A stretch of DNA of 57,612 nucleotides from Prevotella sp. UBA2754 (GCA_002353295.1 DEJG01000006.1:1-57612); one strand, 5' to 3'; counted from the stretch's first letter, positions 22,042 to 33,000 are shown. The notes: generated by a model from the sequence alone, not told the origin. Translations and numbers: made by a program.

Positions 22042-24012
22042 ATGATTTCTGTTGAAGGACTATGTGTTGAATTCAGTGCCAAGCCGTTGTTCACCAATGC
22101 CAGTTTTGTGGTGAACGACCGTGACCGTATTGCCTTGGTGGGCAAGAACGGAGCAGGCAAATCGACACTGCTTAAGATATTATGTGGTATGCAGCATCCG
22201 ACGAGTGGGGTGGTGAGCATACCTAATGACACAACGATTGGATATTTGCCGCAGGTGATGAATCTGCAAGACGATACGACGGTGAGGGAAGAGGCTCAGA
22301 AGGCTTTCGCGGCTGTTCGGGCGATGAAGGCGCGTATCGACCAGATGAATCAGCAATTGGCTGAACGTACTGACTATGAGAGCGATGACTATCTGGCACT
22401 GGTGGAACGCTTCACGCAAGAGCACGAGCGCTACCTGATGATGGGGGCAGACAACTATGAGGCAGAGATAGAACGCACGCTGGTTGGCTTGGGTTTCGAA
22501 CGGACGGATTTGGAACGCCCTACCAGTGAATTCTCTGGCGGATGGCGCATGCGTATCGAATTGGCTAAGATATTGTTGCAGAAGCCTGATGTGCTGTTGC
22601 TCGACGAGCCTACCAACCATCTGGACATTGAGTCGATACAATGGTTGGAACAATTCTTGGCTCAAAGTGCCAAGGCGGTGGTATTGGTCAGTCACGACCG
22701 TGCTTTTATCAATAATGTGTCGAATCGCACGTTGGAAATATCCTGTGGGCATATCATCGACTATAAGGTGAAGTACGACGAATACGTGGTGCTTCGCAAG
22801 GAGCGCCGCGAACAGCAACAGCGTGCCTACGAGAACCAGCAGAAGGAAATAGCCGATATGCGCCAGTTTATCGAGCGTTTCCGCTATCAGGCTACCAAGG
22901 CTGTGCAGGTGCAACAGAAAATCAAGCAGTTGGAGAAGATAGTACCCATTGAGATTGACGAGGTGGACAACTCGGCTATGCATCTGAAGTTTCCGCCCTG
23001 CCTGCGAAGTGGTGACTATCCTGTGATTTGCGAGGACGTCAGGAAGGCTTACGGCGAACACACGGTGTTCTCGCAGGTGAACATGACGATTAAGCGAGGC
23101 GAGAAAGTGGCCTTCGTGGGTAAGAACGGTGAGGGTAAGTCAACACTCGTGAAATGTATTATGGGAGAGATTCCGTTTGAAGGAAATCTGAAGATAGGAC
23201 ACAACATCCAGATAGGATATTTCGCTCAGAATCAAGCCCAGCTTCTCGACGAGTCGCTAACCGTTTTCCAAACAATTGATAATGTAGCGAAAGGAGAGAT
23301 TCGCCTGAAAATCAAGAATATATTAGGTGCATTCATGTTTGGTGGCGAAGCCTCGGATAAGTTCGTGAGAGTGCTGAGCGGAGGCGAACGCAGCCGATTG
23401 GCGATGATACGTCTGCTGTTGGAACCCGTGAACCTGTTGATACTCGACGAGCCCACCAACCATTTGGATATGGCATCGAAGGATGTGCTGAAGGAAGCCA
23501 TCAAGGCATTCGACGGTACAGCCATCATCGTGAGCCACGACCGTGAGTTCCTGGACGGGCTGGTGACAAAGGTTTATGAGTTCGGTGGAGGCCGCGTCAG
23601 GGAGCATTTGGGCGGTATCTATGACTTCTTGCAAACGAAACAGATAAGCGAACTCAACGAACTGGGCAAGGCCACCAAAAATTCCCAAGGTGGGAATAAA
23701 ATATTCCCAGGGAGGGAACAAAACATTCCCAAGGTGGGAATATCCGATGAAGTGCCAGCTAAATCCGTGTCGTATGCCGAACGAAAGGATCAACAAAAGA
23801 AACTGCGTAAGGCTGAGCGTGCTGTGGAGGATTCTGAACGCAAGATCAATGATATGGAACGTAGGCTGAAAGAGCTTGACGAACTGCTGATGGACCCAGC
23901 GAATGCTTCGGATATGGAACTCGTGACCGAGTACACTTCTATCAAGAGAACCCTCGACGAAGAAGTGGAGCGATGGGAAAAACTATCGGAAGAATTGGAA
24001 CAACTAACATAA
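22042..24012 (+). CDS. ABC-F family ATPase (ribosome-associated type)
   Basis: A 656-residue protein with two ABC ATPase domains and no membrane segments. Domain 1 has GKNGAGKST, FSGGWRMRIELAKIL and LLLDEPTNHLD; domain 2 has GKNGEGKSTLV, LSGGERSRLAMI and LILDEPTNHLD. An arm/linker with many Arg and Gln joins them, and a charged coiled coil ends the protein. ABC-F proteins bind the ribosomal E site and affect translation; some protect against antibiotics. Subtype (Uup/YheS-like or other) is not certain. I chose the ATG at 22042 because upstream ATGs precede the promoter box. The linker before the coiled coil contains three tandem 22-nt palindromic units read in three frames. Confidence 0.93.
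   Translation: MISVEGLCVEFSAKPLFTNASFVVNDRDRIALVGKNGAGKSTLLKILCGMQHPTSGVVSIPNDTTIGYLPQVMNLQDDTTVREEAQKAFAAVRAMKARIDQMNQQLAERTDYESDDYLALVERFTQEHERYLMMGADNYEAEIERTLVGLGFERTDLERPTSEFSGGWRMRIELAKILLQKPDVLLLDEPTNHLDIESIQWLEQFLAQSAKAVVLVSHDRAFINNVSNRTLEISCGHIIDYKVKYDEYVVLRKERREQQQRAYENQQKEIADMRQFIERFRYQATKAVQVQQKIKQLEKIVPIEIDEVDNSAMHLKFPPCLRSGDYPVICEDVRKAYGEHTVFSQVNMTIKRGEKVAFVGKNGEGKSTLVKCIMGEIPFEGNLKIGHNIQIGYFAQNQAQLLDESLTVFQTIDNVAKGEIRLKIKNILGAFMFGGEASDKFVRVLSGGERSRLAMIRLLLEPVNLLILDEPTNHLDMASKDVLKEAIKAFDGTAIIVSHDREFLDGLVTKVYEFGGGRVREHLGGIYDFLQTKQISELNELGKATKNSQGGNKIFPGREQNIPKVGISDEVPAKSVSYAERKDQQKKLRKAERAVEDSERKINDMERRLKELDELLMDPANASDMELVTEYTSIKRTLDEEVERWEKLSEELEQLT
23681..23746. repeat. three 22-nt palindromic units inside the ABC-F gene
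   Basis: Units start at 23681, 23703 and 23725. Each begins with a palindrome like ATTCCCAAGGTGGGAAT (the middle one diverged) plus a 5-nt A-rich spacer. Because 22 is not a multiple of three, each copy is read in a different frame (NSQGGNKI, FPGREQN, IPKVGIS), all open. Confidence 0.85.
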
Positions 24013-24021
24013 ATAATAACA

Positions 24022-26061
24022 ATGAAAATCAAGAAAGTAATGATGATGATGATGGTGTCATCAATGTCGTTAACGACAATGGCGCAAGCGCCAATGAAAT
24101 CAGGTATTGATTTGACAGACTTGAATCAGAATGTCAAACCAGGTGACGACTTCTACGATTATGCTTGTGGTGGCTGGATGAAGAAGAATCCACTGCCTGC
24201 TGCTTACTCGCGCTACGGCAGTTTCGACCGTCTGGCTGAGGATAACAACAAGCGTATCAACGGTATTTTGAAGGAGTTGCAGGAGAATAGCTATCCCAAT
24301 GGCTCTGTAGAGCAGAAGCTGAGCGACCTCTACAAGCTGGCTATGGACTCCGCCCGCAGGGAGCAGGAAGGGTTGGCACCGGCTATGGGTATGATTCAGA
24401 AGATGGAGGCAGCCAAGACTGTTCAGCAGCTGTTCGCCATCCAGTTGGAAATGATGCCTTACGGCGACTCAGAGTTCTTTGGTGCCTATATGGGTGCCGA
24501 CGAGAAGAATGCCTCACAGAACATCCTGAACATCAATCAGGGTGGGCTGACGCTGGGACAGAAAGATTACTATCTGGAAACCGACGAGGCTACGACCAAG
24601 ATTCGTGAGGCATACAAGAAACACATCGTACGCATGTTCCAGCTCTTCGGTTTCAAGAAAGGAGCTGCTGAAAAGAAGATGAAGAATATCTTCAAGGTAG
24701 AGTTGGCATTAGCGAAAGTTTCCAAGTCGCGCACTGAACTGCGTGACCCCATTGCCAACTATAACAGGATGACGCTGAAGGAATTTGACTCAAAGTATCC
24801 TCACTTCCAGTTGGAGAAGCAGATGAACGCCAAAGGCATTGCCTCACAGTACATTCAGGAGCTGGTAGTAGGACAGCCCGACTTCATGGCAGGTGCCGAC
24901 CAGATTTTTGCTAAAATCACTCCGGCTGAGTATCGCGACTATATGGAGTGGGGTATTATTACGAGCGCTGCCGGCCTGTTGAACAATGAGGTGCGTGCAG
25001 CCAACTTCGATTTCTTCGGCAAGGTGATGTCAGGACGTAAGGAAGACCATCCCCTGTGGCGTCGTGCTACCAGTCAGGTGCAAGGCGTGATGGGCGAGGC
25101 TCTGGGTAAGATATACGTTTCCAAATACTTCCCGGCATCTTCCAAGGAGCGCATGAAGACCCTCGTGGAGAATCTTCGTATTGCCCTCGGTGAGCGTATC
25201 GCTGCCCAGGATTGGATGGACGATTCAACCAAAGTGAATGCGCTGTTGAAGTTGAATACTTTCTATGTGAAGATAGGTTATCCTGACCGTTGGACCGATA
25301 TGTCGGACCTGAAGATTGATGCGAAAAAGTCTTACTATGAGAATATGCAGAATTGCTACCGTTTTTGGACGAAGTGGCGCATTAATCACACAGCAGGTAA
25401 ACCCGTTGACCGTGACGATTGGCACATGACGCCACAGACGGTGAATGCCTACTATAATCCAACTACGAACGAAATCTGCTTTCCCGCTGGTATCCTGCAA
25501 GTTCCATTCTTCGACCCAACTGCCGACGATGCCTTCAACTATGGTGCTATCGGTGTAGTTATCGGCCATGAAATGACCCACGGATTCGACGACCAGGGAC
25601 GCCAGTATGATAAGGATGGAAACATGCACGACTGGTGGACGGCTTCTGATGGAAAGAACTTTACAGAACGTACGGATAAATATGCTGACTTCTTCTCGGC
25701 AATCAAAGTGCTGCCCGACCTGAATGGAAACGGCCGACTGACACTGGGTGAAAATCTGGCTGACCACGGAGGTCTGCAGGTGGCTTGGTATGCGTATAAA
25801 AATGCTACGAAGGATGTGAAGTTGCCTGTTGTCGATGGGCTGACAGCCGACCAGCGCTTCTTCTTGGCTTATGCAGGCGTATGGGCAGGAAATATTACGG
25901 AAGCTGAAATCCGTAATCGCACCAAGAGCGACCCCCATTCATTGGGACGTTGGCGCGTAAACGGTGCACTTCCGCACATCGATATGTGGTATGAAGCATT
26001 TGGTGTCAAGGAGGGCGACAAAATGTTTATTCCAAAGGAAAAACGCCTTTCTTTGTGGTAA
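24022..26061 (+). CDS. pepO: M13-family metallopeptidase (PepO/neprilysin-like)
   Basis: A 679-residue zinc endopeptidase with a signal peptide (MKIKKVMMMMMVSS...MAQA), so it acts in the periplasm or outside. The N-terminal DDFYDYACGGWMKK block is the M13 signature start. His516-Glu-Met-Thr-His520 (VIGHEMTHGFDDQG) is the zinc site, and ENLADHGGL supplies the third ligand. The canonical C-terminal CxxW is replaced by a SLW end, which is common in bacterial homologues. These enzymes cut oligopeptides. The gene begins 9 nt after the ABC-F gene and may be cotranscribed; a terminator follows. Confidence 0.93.
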   Translation: MKIKKVMMMMMVSSMSLTTMAQAPMKSGIDLTDLNQNVKPGDDFYDYACGGWMKKNPLPAAYSRYGSFDRLAEDNNKRINGILKELQENSYPNGSVEQKLSDLYKLAMDSARREQEGLAPAMGMIQKMEAAKTVQQLFAIQLEMMPYGDSEFFGAYMGADEKNASQNILNINQGGLTLGQKDYYLETDEATTKIREAYKKHIVRMFQLFGFKKGAAEKKMKNIFKVELALAKVSKSRTELRDPIANYNRMTLKEFDSKYPHFQLEKQMNAKGIASQYIQELVVGQPDFMAGADQIFAKITPAEYRDYMEWGIITSAAGLLNNEVRAANFDFFGKVMSGRKEDHPLWRRATSQVQGVMGEALGKIYVSKYFPASSKERMKTLVENLRIALGERIAAQDWMDDSTKVNALLKLNTFYVKIGYPDRWTDMSDLKIDAKKSYYENMQNCYRFWTKWRINHTAGKPVDRDDWHMTPQTVNAYYNPTTNEICFPAGILQVPFFDPTADDAFNYGAIGVVIGHEMTHGFDDQGRQYDKDGNMHDWWTASDGKNFTERTDKYADFFSAIKVLPDLNGNGRLTLGENLADHGGLQVAWYAYKNATKDVKLPVVDGLTADQRFFLAYAGVWAGNITEAEIRNRTKSDPHSLGRWRVNGALPHIDMWYEAFGVKEGDKMFIPKEKRLSLW

Positions 26062-26085
26062 AATCCGCCAAAAACGATAAATTTG

Positions 26086-26118
26086 CCGTCGTAAATGTAA
26101 ATTTACGGCGGTTTTTTT
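26086..26118 (+). terminator. intrinsic terminator after pepO
   Basis: An 11-bp stem (26086-26096 with 26101-26111, one G-T pair), a 4-nt loop and seven T residues at 26112-26118. Confidence 0.85.
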
Positions 26119-26140
26119 GCGTGTTTTAAATTTTTATTAC

Positions 26141-26148
26141 TATATTTG
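26141..26148 (+). promoter_or_regulatory. -7 box of the zinc-ribbon/kinase/AAA+ operon
   Basis: TATATTTG, a perfect TAnnTTTG, 26 nt before the first ATG and directly downstream of the pepO terminator. The upstream region is T-rich; no single clear TTTG at 19 bp. Confidence 0.65.
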
Positions 26149-26174
26149 CACCTAATTAATGCTATCCTTAAAAA

Positions 26175-27125
26175 ATGGTAAACGAAAATAGTCAAGATAC
26201 AGAGAGAACCCAAAGGACGATGCGTCCACAGGAAATGACCCGCGAAAGGGAGCTGGTAAGGGAGTATGAGCCTCAGCAGCCTGCTATGCAGCAGCAACAA
26301 CAACAGCAGATGGCGGGTGGTAAACAGTGTCCGTTCTGTGGCGCTGTCAATGATCCGGAGGCTATGTTCTGCGCTCAATGCGGTCAGCCTATCAGCAAGG
26401 CGTCATGTCCCTTCTGTGGTTCAGAGATAGACCCGGATGCTGATTTCTGTGAGGCTTGTCACCATTATATCCGTAAGGATGTCTGCTCGTATTGCGGTGC
26501 TAAATTAACTGGAAACGAAGCATATTGTCCTGAGTGCGGTAGTCCGAGAGGCGGATTGGTATGCCCTACGTGTCATACGATGAACGATTTCGCCTTCTGT
26601 AAGCAGTGTGGAACTGCGCTGACGGCTGAGGCAAAGGAACTGGTGAAGGAGTTGCAGAAGAACCCAGATTATAAGGAGCTGATACAGGTGGTGCAAGAAT
26701 ACTCTCGTTTGGAGAGTTCTTTGCCATACAACTCAGAACGCGACATCGTACGTGAGCAAATGAACATGAAGTTGCGCGAACGCCTGTTCACCTTGTTGGC
26801 AAAAGACCAGGGTGTGGAGAATCCCGTGATTCCCAAGGTGGTAACAAAACGTATGACGAAGGAAGAACTGGAAGAGAAAAAGTCAGAGAAAATCAGACAG
26901 CTGTCTGCTATTCTTGACAAGTTGGCTGTTCCACCGACGTCATCACCCGTTCAAGCCCGCAACTATGCGATGGCCAGTAAACCAATGGGGGTTCGTTTGG
27001 CATGGATATGCAATTTTAAACATGCGCTTCACAGCAGTCCCTGTGGATGTGCTAAGCCTCACCTGGGCGGTAAATGGGTAGTTTTAGGAAAGAATAGTAC
27101 TGCAGAAATAAAAGACGATAAGTAA
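26175..27125 (+). CDS. protein with four tandem zinc ribbons, first gene of the kinase/AAA+ operon
   Basis: A 316-residue soluble protein. After a charged, Gln-rich start (residues 1-48) come four C-x2-C...C-x2-C zinc ribbons with cysteines at 52/55/66/69, 78/81/92/95, 104/107/118/121 and 130/133/142/145. A helical, charged middle (about 150-255) follows. The last 40 residues contain WICNFKHALHSSPCGCAKPH and LGGKWVVLG, a second Cys/His cluster probably binding metal. Zinc-ribbon arrays usually mediate protein contacts. The AAA+ and FHA proteins of the same operon also start with zinc ribbons, which suggests an assembled complex. The kinase gene starts 3 nt later. I do not recognise a named family for the whole protein. 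Confidence 0.8.
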   Translation: MVNENSQDTERTQRTMRPQEMTRERELVREYEPQQPAMQQQQQQQMAGGKQCPFCGAVNDPEAMFCAQCGQPISKASCPFCGSEIDPDADFCEACHHYIRKDVCSYCGAKLTGNEAYCPECGSPRGGLVCPTCHTMNDFAFCKQCGTALTAEAKELVKELQKNPDYKELIQVVQEYSRLESSLPYNSERDIVREQMNMKLRERLFTLLAKDQGVENPVIPKVVTKRMTKEELEEKKSEKIRQLSAILDKLAVPPTSSPVQARNYAMASKPMGVRLAWICNFKHALHSSPCGCAKPHLGGKWVVLGKNSTAEIKDDK

Positions 27126-27128
27126 TAT

Positions 27129-30077
27129 ATGGATCAAACCATAAAAACCATAAGAACTTCGGAGCAGAATAGCTCGACCTTTAGAGTCGCTCCTATGACG
27201 GGAGACAAGACGTACAGACCTGGTTCTGCAGCATCTGTACAGGCGAGTTCCTCCAACGACTTTATCATCAAGGGGAAAGTCTATCATAGTCTGAAGTGTC
27301 TCAGTGATAATTCTGGTGAGGCGCAGGTGTTCTTAGTTGAAAGCGATGGACAGCAGATGGTGCTGAAGATCTATTATCCGAATTTTTCGATTAAGAAGAC
27401 GCTCTTGCGCATCATTCAAAGTTTCGGATTTGAGACCATTGTGAAGATTTATGATTATGGCAAAACCTATGTTGACGGGAAAAATCGCGACTATGAGCTG
27501 ATGGAATATCTGCGCGGAGGTACGCTTAACGATTATGATCTGGACGGTGATTTCAATCAGTTCCGCCGTATAGCCCTGCAGGCAGCCGCTGCATTGGCTT
27601 ATTGCCATAACAGCAATATCATCCACAAAGACATCAAGCCCGGCAATTTCTTTTTCCGTGACGAGAAACATCAGGAACTGGTGCTTGGCGATTTTGGTAT
27701 CTCCAGCGTTCTGGACGGTGATGAGCGAGTGCATAAAACTACTCAGGCTCGCACACCAGTTTATGCTGCCCCGGAGATGTATAACGACGTGATTGACGGT
27801 GAGGTGGAAATTACGCCTTCTGTTGACTTTTATTCTTTGGGTATCACGTTGATGACGCTTTGGCTGGGTGAGAATCCGCTGAGTCAGAATGAGCGTGTGA
27901 TGATGCGCAAAAAGAATGAGGGACGTCTGCCGCGTATCAATGAATTACCTGATCGTGTCAAAATGCTTATCCAGGGTTTGACGGCTGTAAATCAGCAGAA
28001 CCGTTGGAAATATGAGCAAGTAGAACGTTGGTTCTTGGGTGAAGATGTAGAAGTGGATATTTCTTCTCCCATCTTAAAATATCGCAGTTTTATTGTTGAC
28101 CCAGAGAAGAATCTCGTGGCAGATAATGTGCACGAATTGATTCCTCTTTTGCTTGATAATGAGCGTCTGGCTATTAATTATCTTTATAATGGTAGAATAG
28201 CCGGATGGCTGGAACAATGCGGTAATGTGAAACTGAGTTCTGTCGTAAAGGATATTGTTGTCAATCGTTATCCTGCAGATCAACATGCAGGATTGATGGC
28301 TGCGGTATATGTGATGGAACCCACCTATCCTTACAGAGACCTGCATGGCAATCTATGCGACGATTTGCATAGTGTAAGTATTTCAGTATTAAGTTATCAG
28401 GAAGAGTATTCTATTGTATTGCGAAATCCCAACGATACGTTGTTCCTGTATCTGGAGTCTCATTCCAAGGCAGACGTCAATACGTTGCGCAGTTACTTCT
28501 CGGAAAAAGATTTCGACGAACGTGTTGCTATTATGCGTCTGGTGTATGAGATAGACAAGGACATACCTTTCTTAAATCAATACCCTTCTTCTTCTTTGCA
28601 AGAAATTGTTCATTCGTTCGGCAATGAGGATCTGTCGGAGGATGCATGGATTTCTTTGAGTGACGGACGACTCCTTTCCTGGATGCATTGCCATGAAGAC
28701 CGTATGGCGAGTGAGGCACTGCGTATTCTGACCAATGGTCAAAAACCTACACGTTCTCTTGGCTACAAGGTATTGTATAATTTAGACCGTGATGCCGCCT
28801 TTGACTTGCGTGAGGCAGATACTCCGTATCGTGTGGGTGTGTTGTTAAGTCAGTTGATGAAGGAGTGGCAACATCTTCCAGAAAAGGATTTCAACGAGAA
28901 AATCAAAGACTTTTCTGACCCGAATGGGCGTTTTGCCTATTTTGCCCAATTACATGGCTGGTTCGAGCAATTGAACCAATGCCGTGCCTGCTTCAATTTG
29001 AAGAGTCCGGAAAATACAGAGCGTTTGGGTGTCTATGATTTGAGAACGGCAGCTTATCGTTTCTGTCGTATATTAGGTGCTCGCCCTTCCTATTTATTAG
29101 ATGACGGATTGGAACTGGTGGACGGGTTGACGATAGACAAGATAGGAAGGAATGCACAATTGGCTGCAGAGATGAAGCATGGTTCGCTGAGTCAATGGCT
29201 CTCTATTTTCTTCCATGAAGATCCAGAAAAAGACTTTAGTGAGGCCTACAGCTATGAACGTTCTTTAGAACGCTGGATTCTGACATTGGGAGAAATCGAT
29301 TCCAATCAAAAGTATTTTAAGCGATTCGGAACAGCCAAGGAAGAGACGGCAGCAAAGTATACTGAGGTACGACAACGCTACTTTAAGGCCAAGAATAAAG
29401 AAAAGACATGGCGTAACGTTTTCTATTCGCTTTGTGGTTTATGGGCTTTACTCGTGATTATTTGTGGAGTGGATGATCGTGACTATCTGTTGGAGCATGC
29501 TGGTATGGCGATTGTCCTGCCTTTGGGAGGAATGTCTGCTATTATAATAGGTACACGCGCATTCTTTAAAGGTTATGGTTTCGTGCTGTCATGTCTATGG
29601 GGATTGTTGGGAATCTTATCGTCTTATATTCCCGTTTACATACTGAAATATGTCAACGGCTCTATGCCTGGCATGTTTATCCCAGCCATACTTCTTCTGA
29701 CGGTTGTCTATATGGCTGTATGCCATTTCACAGACTTCCGTTCAGATACCAATAGTGAGAACTTGTTGATATCTGAGGTGATGGATGATGACGTAAAGTC
29801 AACTTTACTGGAGCCTCTGTATTATACCTTCAAGGAGAAAAAGTTCAAATTTAAGGGTTCTAACTTCGGTCTGCTTGACGATGTGACAAATCAGGTGCGT
29901 TCGTTGAGTGGAGAGTCTGTCCTACATTATATATTATGGTCAGCCCTGGTAGGAATCTTGTTGATGGAAATGGTATTGTTCAGTCCCAAGCTTTTGAATG
30001 TAGGTAATCCTAATCTGAATAGTTGGAAACTGAATCCGTCAGCGGTGGTTAATCAATTACAAAAGGACGTCGAATAA
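27129..30077 (+). CDS. membrane-bound Ser/Thr kinase-like protein with a large helical C-terminal region
   Basis: A 982-residue protein. Residues about 50-310 form a protein-kinase domain with Lys80 (VLKIY), the catalytic loop HKDIKPGN (Asp168), DFG (188-190), an activation segment with TTQART and the YAAPE motif. The Gly-rich loop is degenerate (SDNSGEAQVF). A long helical region (about 320-760) without a recognised domain follows, then about four membrane segments (762-875), a cytoplasmic stretch and one more membrane segment near 940. Known bacterial kinases with FHA and PP2C partners phosphorylate FHA proteins; both partner types are encoded just downstream. The next gene starts 1 nt after its stop. 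The client of the pathway is not visible. Confidence 0.85.
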   Translation: MDQTIKTIRTSEQNSSTFRVAPMTGDKTYRPGSAASVQASSSNDFIIKGKVYHSLKCLSDNSGEAQVFLVESDGQQMVLKIYYPNFSIKKTLLRIIQSFGFETIVKIYDYGKTYVDGKNRDYELMEYLRGGTLNDYDLDGDFNQFRRIALQAAAALAYCHNSNIIHKDIKPGNFFFRDEKHQELVLGDFGISSVLDGDERVHKTTQARTPVYAAPEMYNDVIDGEVEITPSVDFYSLGITLMTLWLGENPLSQNERVMMRKKNEGRLPRINELPDRVKMLIQGLTAVNQQNRWKYEQVERWFLGEDVEVDISSPILKYRSFIVDPEKNLVADNVHELIPLLLDNERLAINYLYNGRIAGWLEQCGNVKLSSVVKDIVVNRYPADQHAGLMAAVYVMEPTYPYRDLHGNLCDDLHSVSISVLSYQEEYSIVLRNPNDTLFLYLESHSKADVNTLRSYFSEKDFDERVAIMRLVYEIDKDIPFLNQYPSSSLQEIVHSFGNEDLSEDAWISLSDGRLLSWMHCHEDRMASEALRILTNGQKPTRSLGYKVLYNLDRDAAFDLREADTPYRVGVLLSQLMKEWQHLPEKDFNEKIKDFSDPNGRFAYFAQLHGWFEQLNQCRACFNLKSPENTERLGVYDLRTAAYRFCRILGARPSYLLDDGLELVDGLTIDKIGRNAQLAAEMKHGSLSQWLSIFFHEDPEKDFSEAYSYERSLERWILTLGEIDSNQKYFKRFGTAKEETAAKYTEVRQRYFKAKNKEKTWRNVFYSLCGLWALLVIICGVDDRDYLLEHAGMAIVLPLGGMSAIIIGTRAFFKGYGFVLSCLWGLLGILSSYIPVYILKYVNGSMPGMFIPAILLLTVVYMAVCHFTDFRSDTNSENLLISEVMDDDVKSTLLEPLYYTFKEKKFKFKGSNFGLLDDVTNQVRSLSGESVLHYILWSALVGILLMEMVLFSPKLLNVGNPNLNSWKLNPSAVVNQLQKDVE

Positions 30078-30078
30078 T

Positions 30079-33000
30079 ATGGTTTGTGAGCATTGTCATA
30101 AAGAAAACCGTTCGATAGCGAAGTTCTGTAAGTGGTGTGGTAAGCCACTCATCTCGCAGAATGTGTTAGACCAGTTGGTAGGTCTTGAGGATGTAAAGAA
30201 ACAGCTCAAGACAGTTGTTGATACTTATACCTATCTTCATTCACGTAAGGATATCATGAAGGTACGGCTGAGCGTGAATGCTATAATTATAGGTGAGACG
30301 GGAACTGGTAAGACGGCGTTAGCAGAAATCATACGTGATTATTTCTATCAGCATAAGATTATTGACAAGCCTAAATTGACAATGGTCGATGCTGTTGACT
30401 ATCAGCGCTTCGTTGATAAGTGGGATGATAATATCAAGAAATCGAAGGATGGTATCCTCTTCTTTGATAATGTTCAGAAACTGTTGCCTGACCGTTATTC
30501 CAATCAGGTGAATCCGCTTGACAAGCTTTTCGTCGAGATGGATAAGTGGAATGATAATCCTATAGTGATTATCTCTGGTCTTCCAAAAGGATTGGACGAT
30601 TTTTTGGTCAACAACCCTGCTGCACAAAACCGCTTTAAATATATATTCCGTTTGCCAACGCCTAGCTTTAGTGAACTATGTGATGTCTGCAAACAGGAAT
30701 TGCGAATCAAGTATGGAATTGCAGCTTACAAACCCGAGGCTGAGCATAAGTTGGAACGTTATTTCCAGTATCAAGTAAAAATCAAGGACGATACCTTTGG
30801 TTATCGCCATTTGGCAGTAAAGACAGCTGAGGATATCTTTACATCCTTTATCAGTCGTGGCGCTGATGCCACTATGATAGAAGAAGGTGATATTCGTGGA
30901 TATGTTCCAGAGGAACGCACATTAGACGATATTCTGAGCGATCTTGATCTGTATATCGGTATGGATCAAGTGAAAAAAGCTGTGCGTGAAATTGCATATA
31001 GTGTACAGAATAATGTCCAGCGTGCTCAACGTGGATTGGGCGAACAACAGAAGGCTGGTATCCATATAGTATTGACGGGTAATCCTGGTACTGGTAAGAC
31101 TACGATAGCCCGTAAGTTAGGCGAAATCCTAGAAGCAATCGGCTATCTCGATAGTGGTCATGTAGTGGAATGTGACCGTGCCAAGATGGTAAGTCCATAT
31201 CAAGGTGAAACACCCAAAGTGGTGGACCGCCTCTGTGATAAGGCTATGGGTGGCATCCTCTTTGTGGATGAGGCCTATACACTGGCTCCTGTAAGTCAAG
31301 GTGGAGATCGTGATAATCAGGGTGCTCAGGCTTTGGAGCAGTTGATGAAGCGCATGGAGGATGATCGTGGAAAGTTCGTGGTGATAGCAGCAGGCTATCG
31401 TACGGAGATGGAGAATCTCTTCCGTATCAACCCTGGTGTGCGCAGTCGATTTAGCTATTTCCTGAATATTGACGACTATAATCCTGACGAGCTTTACCAG
31501 ATTATGCTGGTATTTGCCAAGCAGAAAAAATATGTGTTTGCTCCAGATGCAGAGGAGTTGACTCGCAAGATGATTACTGAGATGTATGATTCTCGTGACA
31601 AAGACTTTGCCAACGGCCGTACGATGCGTCAGTTATTTGACAAGATTACAGCCAAGCAGGCAGAGCGTTTGCAGAAGGAGGATATGTCGACGAAGACTAA
31701 CGAGGAATTGATGACCATCATTCAGGAGGATATTCCATACGAGGCACCAAAAGCTGTCGACTACACTGAGTGTCTTGCAAAGCTCAACGGTATGGTTGGC
31801 TTGGCTGCAGTCAAGCAGGAAATTTCCAACCTCGCTGCTTTCCTCAATTTGCAGATACGACGTGGTGAGACCAATACATTCCAGGGAAAGCATTATGTGT
31901 TCACGGGTAACCCGGGTACTGGTAAGACAACAGTTGCCCGTATTATGGCTGATGTGTTCCGTACATTAGGTATTTTGTCGCGTGGACAATTGGTAGAGGC
32001 AGACCGCAGCAAATTGGTATCGGGCTATTCTGGTCAGACGGCTATCAAGACCAACCAGTTGATAGACTCAGCAATGGGCGGCGTGCTTTTCATTGACGAG
32101 GCTTATACTCTGAAATCAGGCGATAACGACTCCTTTGGTGGTGAGGCAATTGATACGCTTCTGAAACGTTTGGAGGATGATCGTGGAAAATTCATCTGTA
32201 TTGTTGCCGGATATACCGACCAGATGCATGATTTCATCGATAGTAACCCGGGACTAAAGAGCCGTTTCACTCAAACCATTCACTTTGACGACTATACTCC
32301 TGATGAGTTGACACAGATATTCGTTAATCTTGCCAAAGGTAAGAACTTTACTGTTGATGACACGACGCGTGATGCCATTCATCGCCAGTTTGAACAGTTG
32401 TATCTGCGTCGTGATAAGAACTTCGGTAATGCCCGTGATGCACGTCGCATCTTTGATGCTGCTGTGGAGAAACAGAGTCAGCGCTTGATGGCGGAAGTCA
32501 ATGATCCTAACTTCAAAGACGAGGATATGTATCGCATCACGGTCGACGACCTTGCTGTACAGCAGAGTGAGAAAGTACGTCCTCTTGACGAAGTGCTTAA
32601 TGAACTTGATGAATTCATCGGTATGCGCTCTGTTAAGAATATGATTCGCCGTCTGGCCGTTCAGAGTATGTTCATGAAGCAGCGAGCTGCAATGGGAGCA
32701 GGAAAGGTTCAGCAGATGGCTATGAACTTTATTTTGACGGGTAATCCTGGTACGGGTAAGACTTCTATCGCACGTAAGATGGGTGAGGTGCTGCAGAGTA
32801 TGGAAATCTTGCCTACCAGCCGTGTTATTGAGGCTAGCCGGGCAACGCTTGTCGGTAAGTATATGGGTGAGACTCCGAAGATTGTCAATAACATGTGCGA
32901 CAAGGCTATGGGTGGTATCCTGTTCATTGACGAGGCTTATACGCTATCGTCAGAGAATGACCAGTATGGTAAGGAAGCTATCGATACGCTGATGAAGCGC

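Noticed and set aside
22180..23061. A 293-codon minus-strand frame inside the ABC-F gene
   Set aside because: Antisense shadow of conserved ATPase motifs; no start context.
26828..26842. ATTCCCAAGGTGG in the four-zinc-ribbon gene as another copy of the ABC-F 22-nt repeat
   Set aside because: Only part of the palindrome is present, no second unit follows at 22 nt, and it encodes a normal-looking stretch (VIPKVV).
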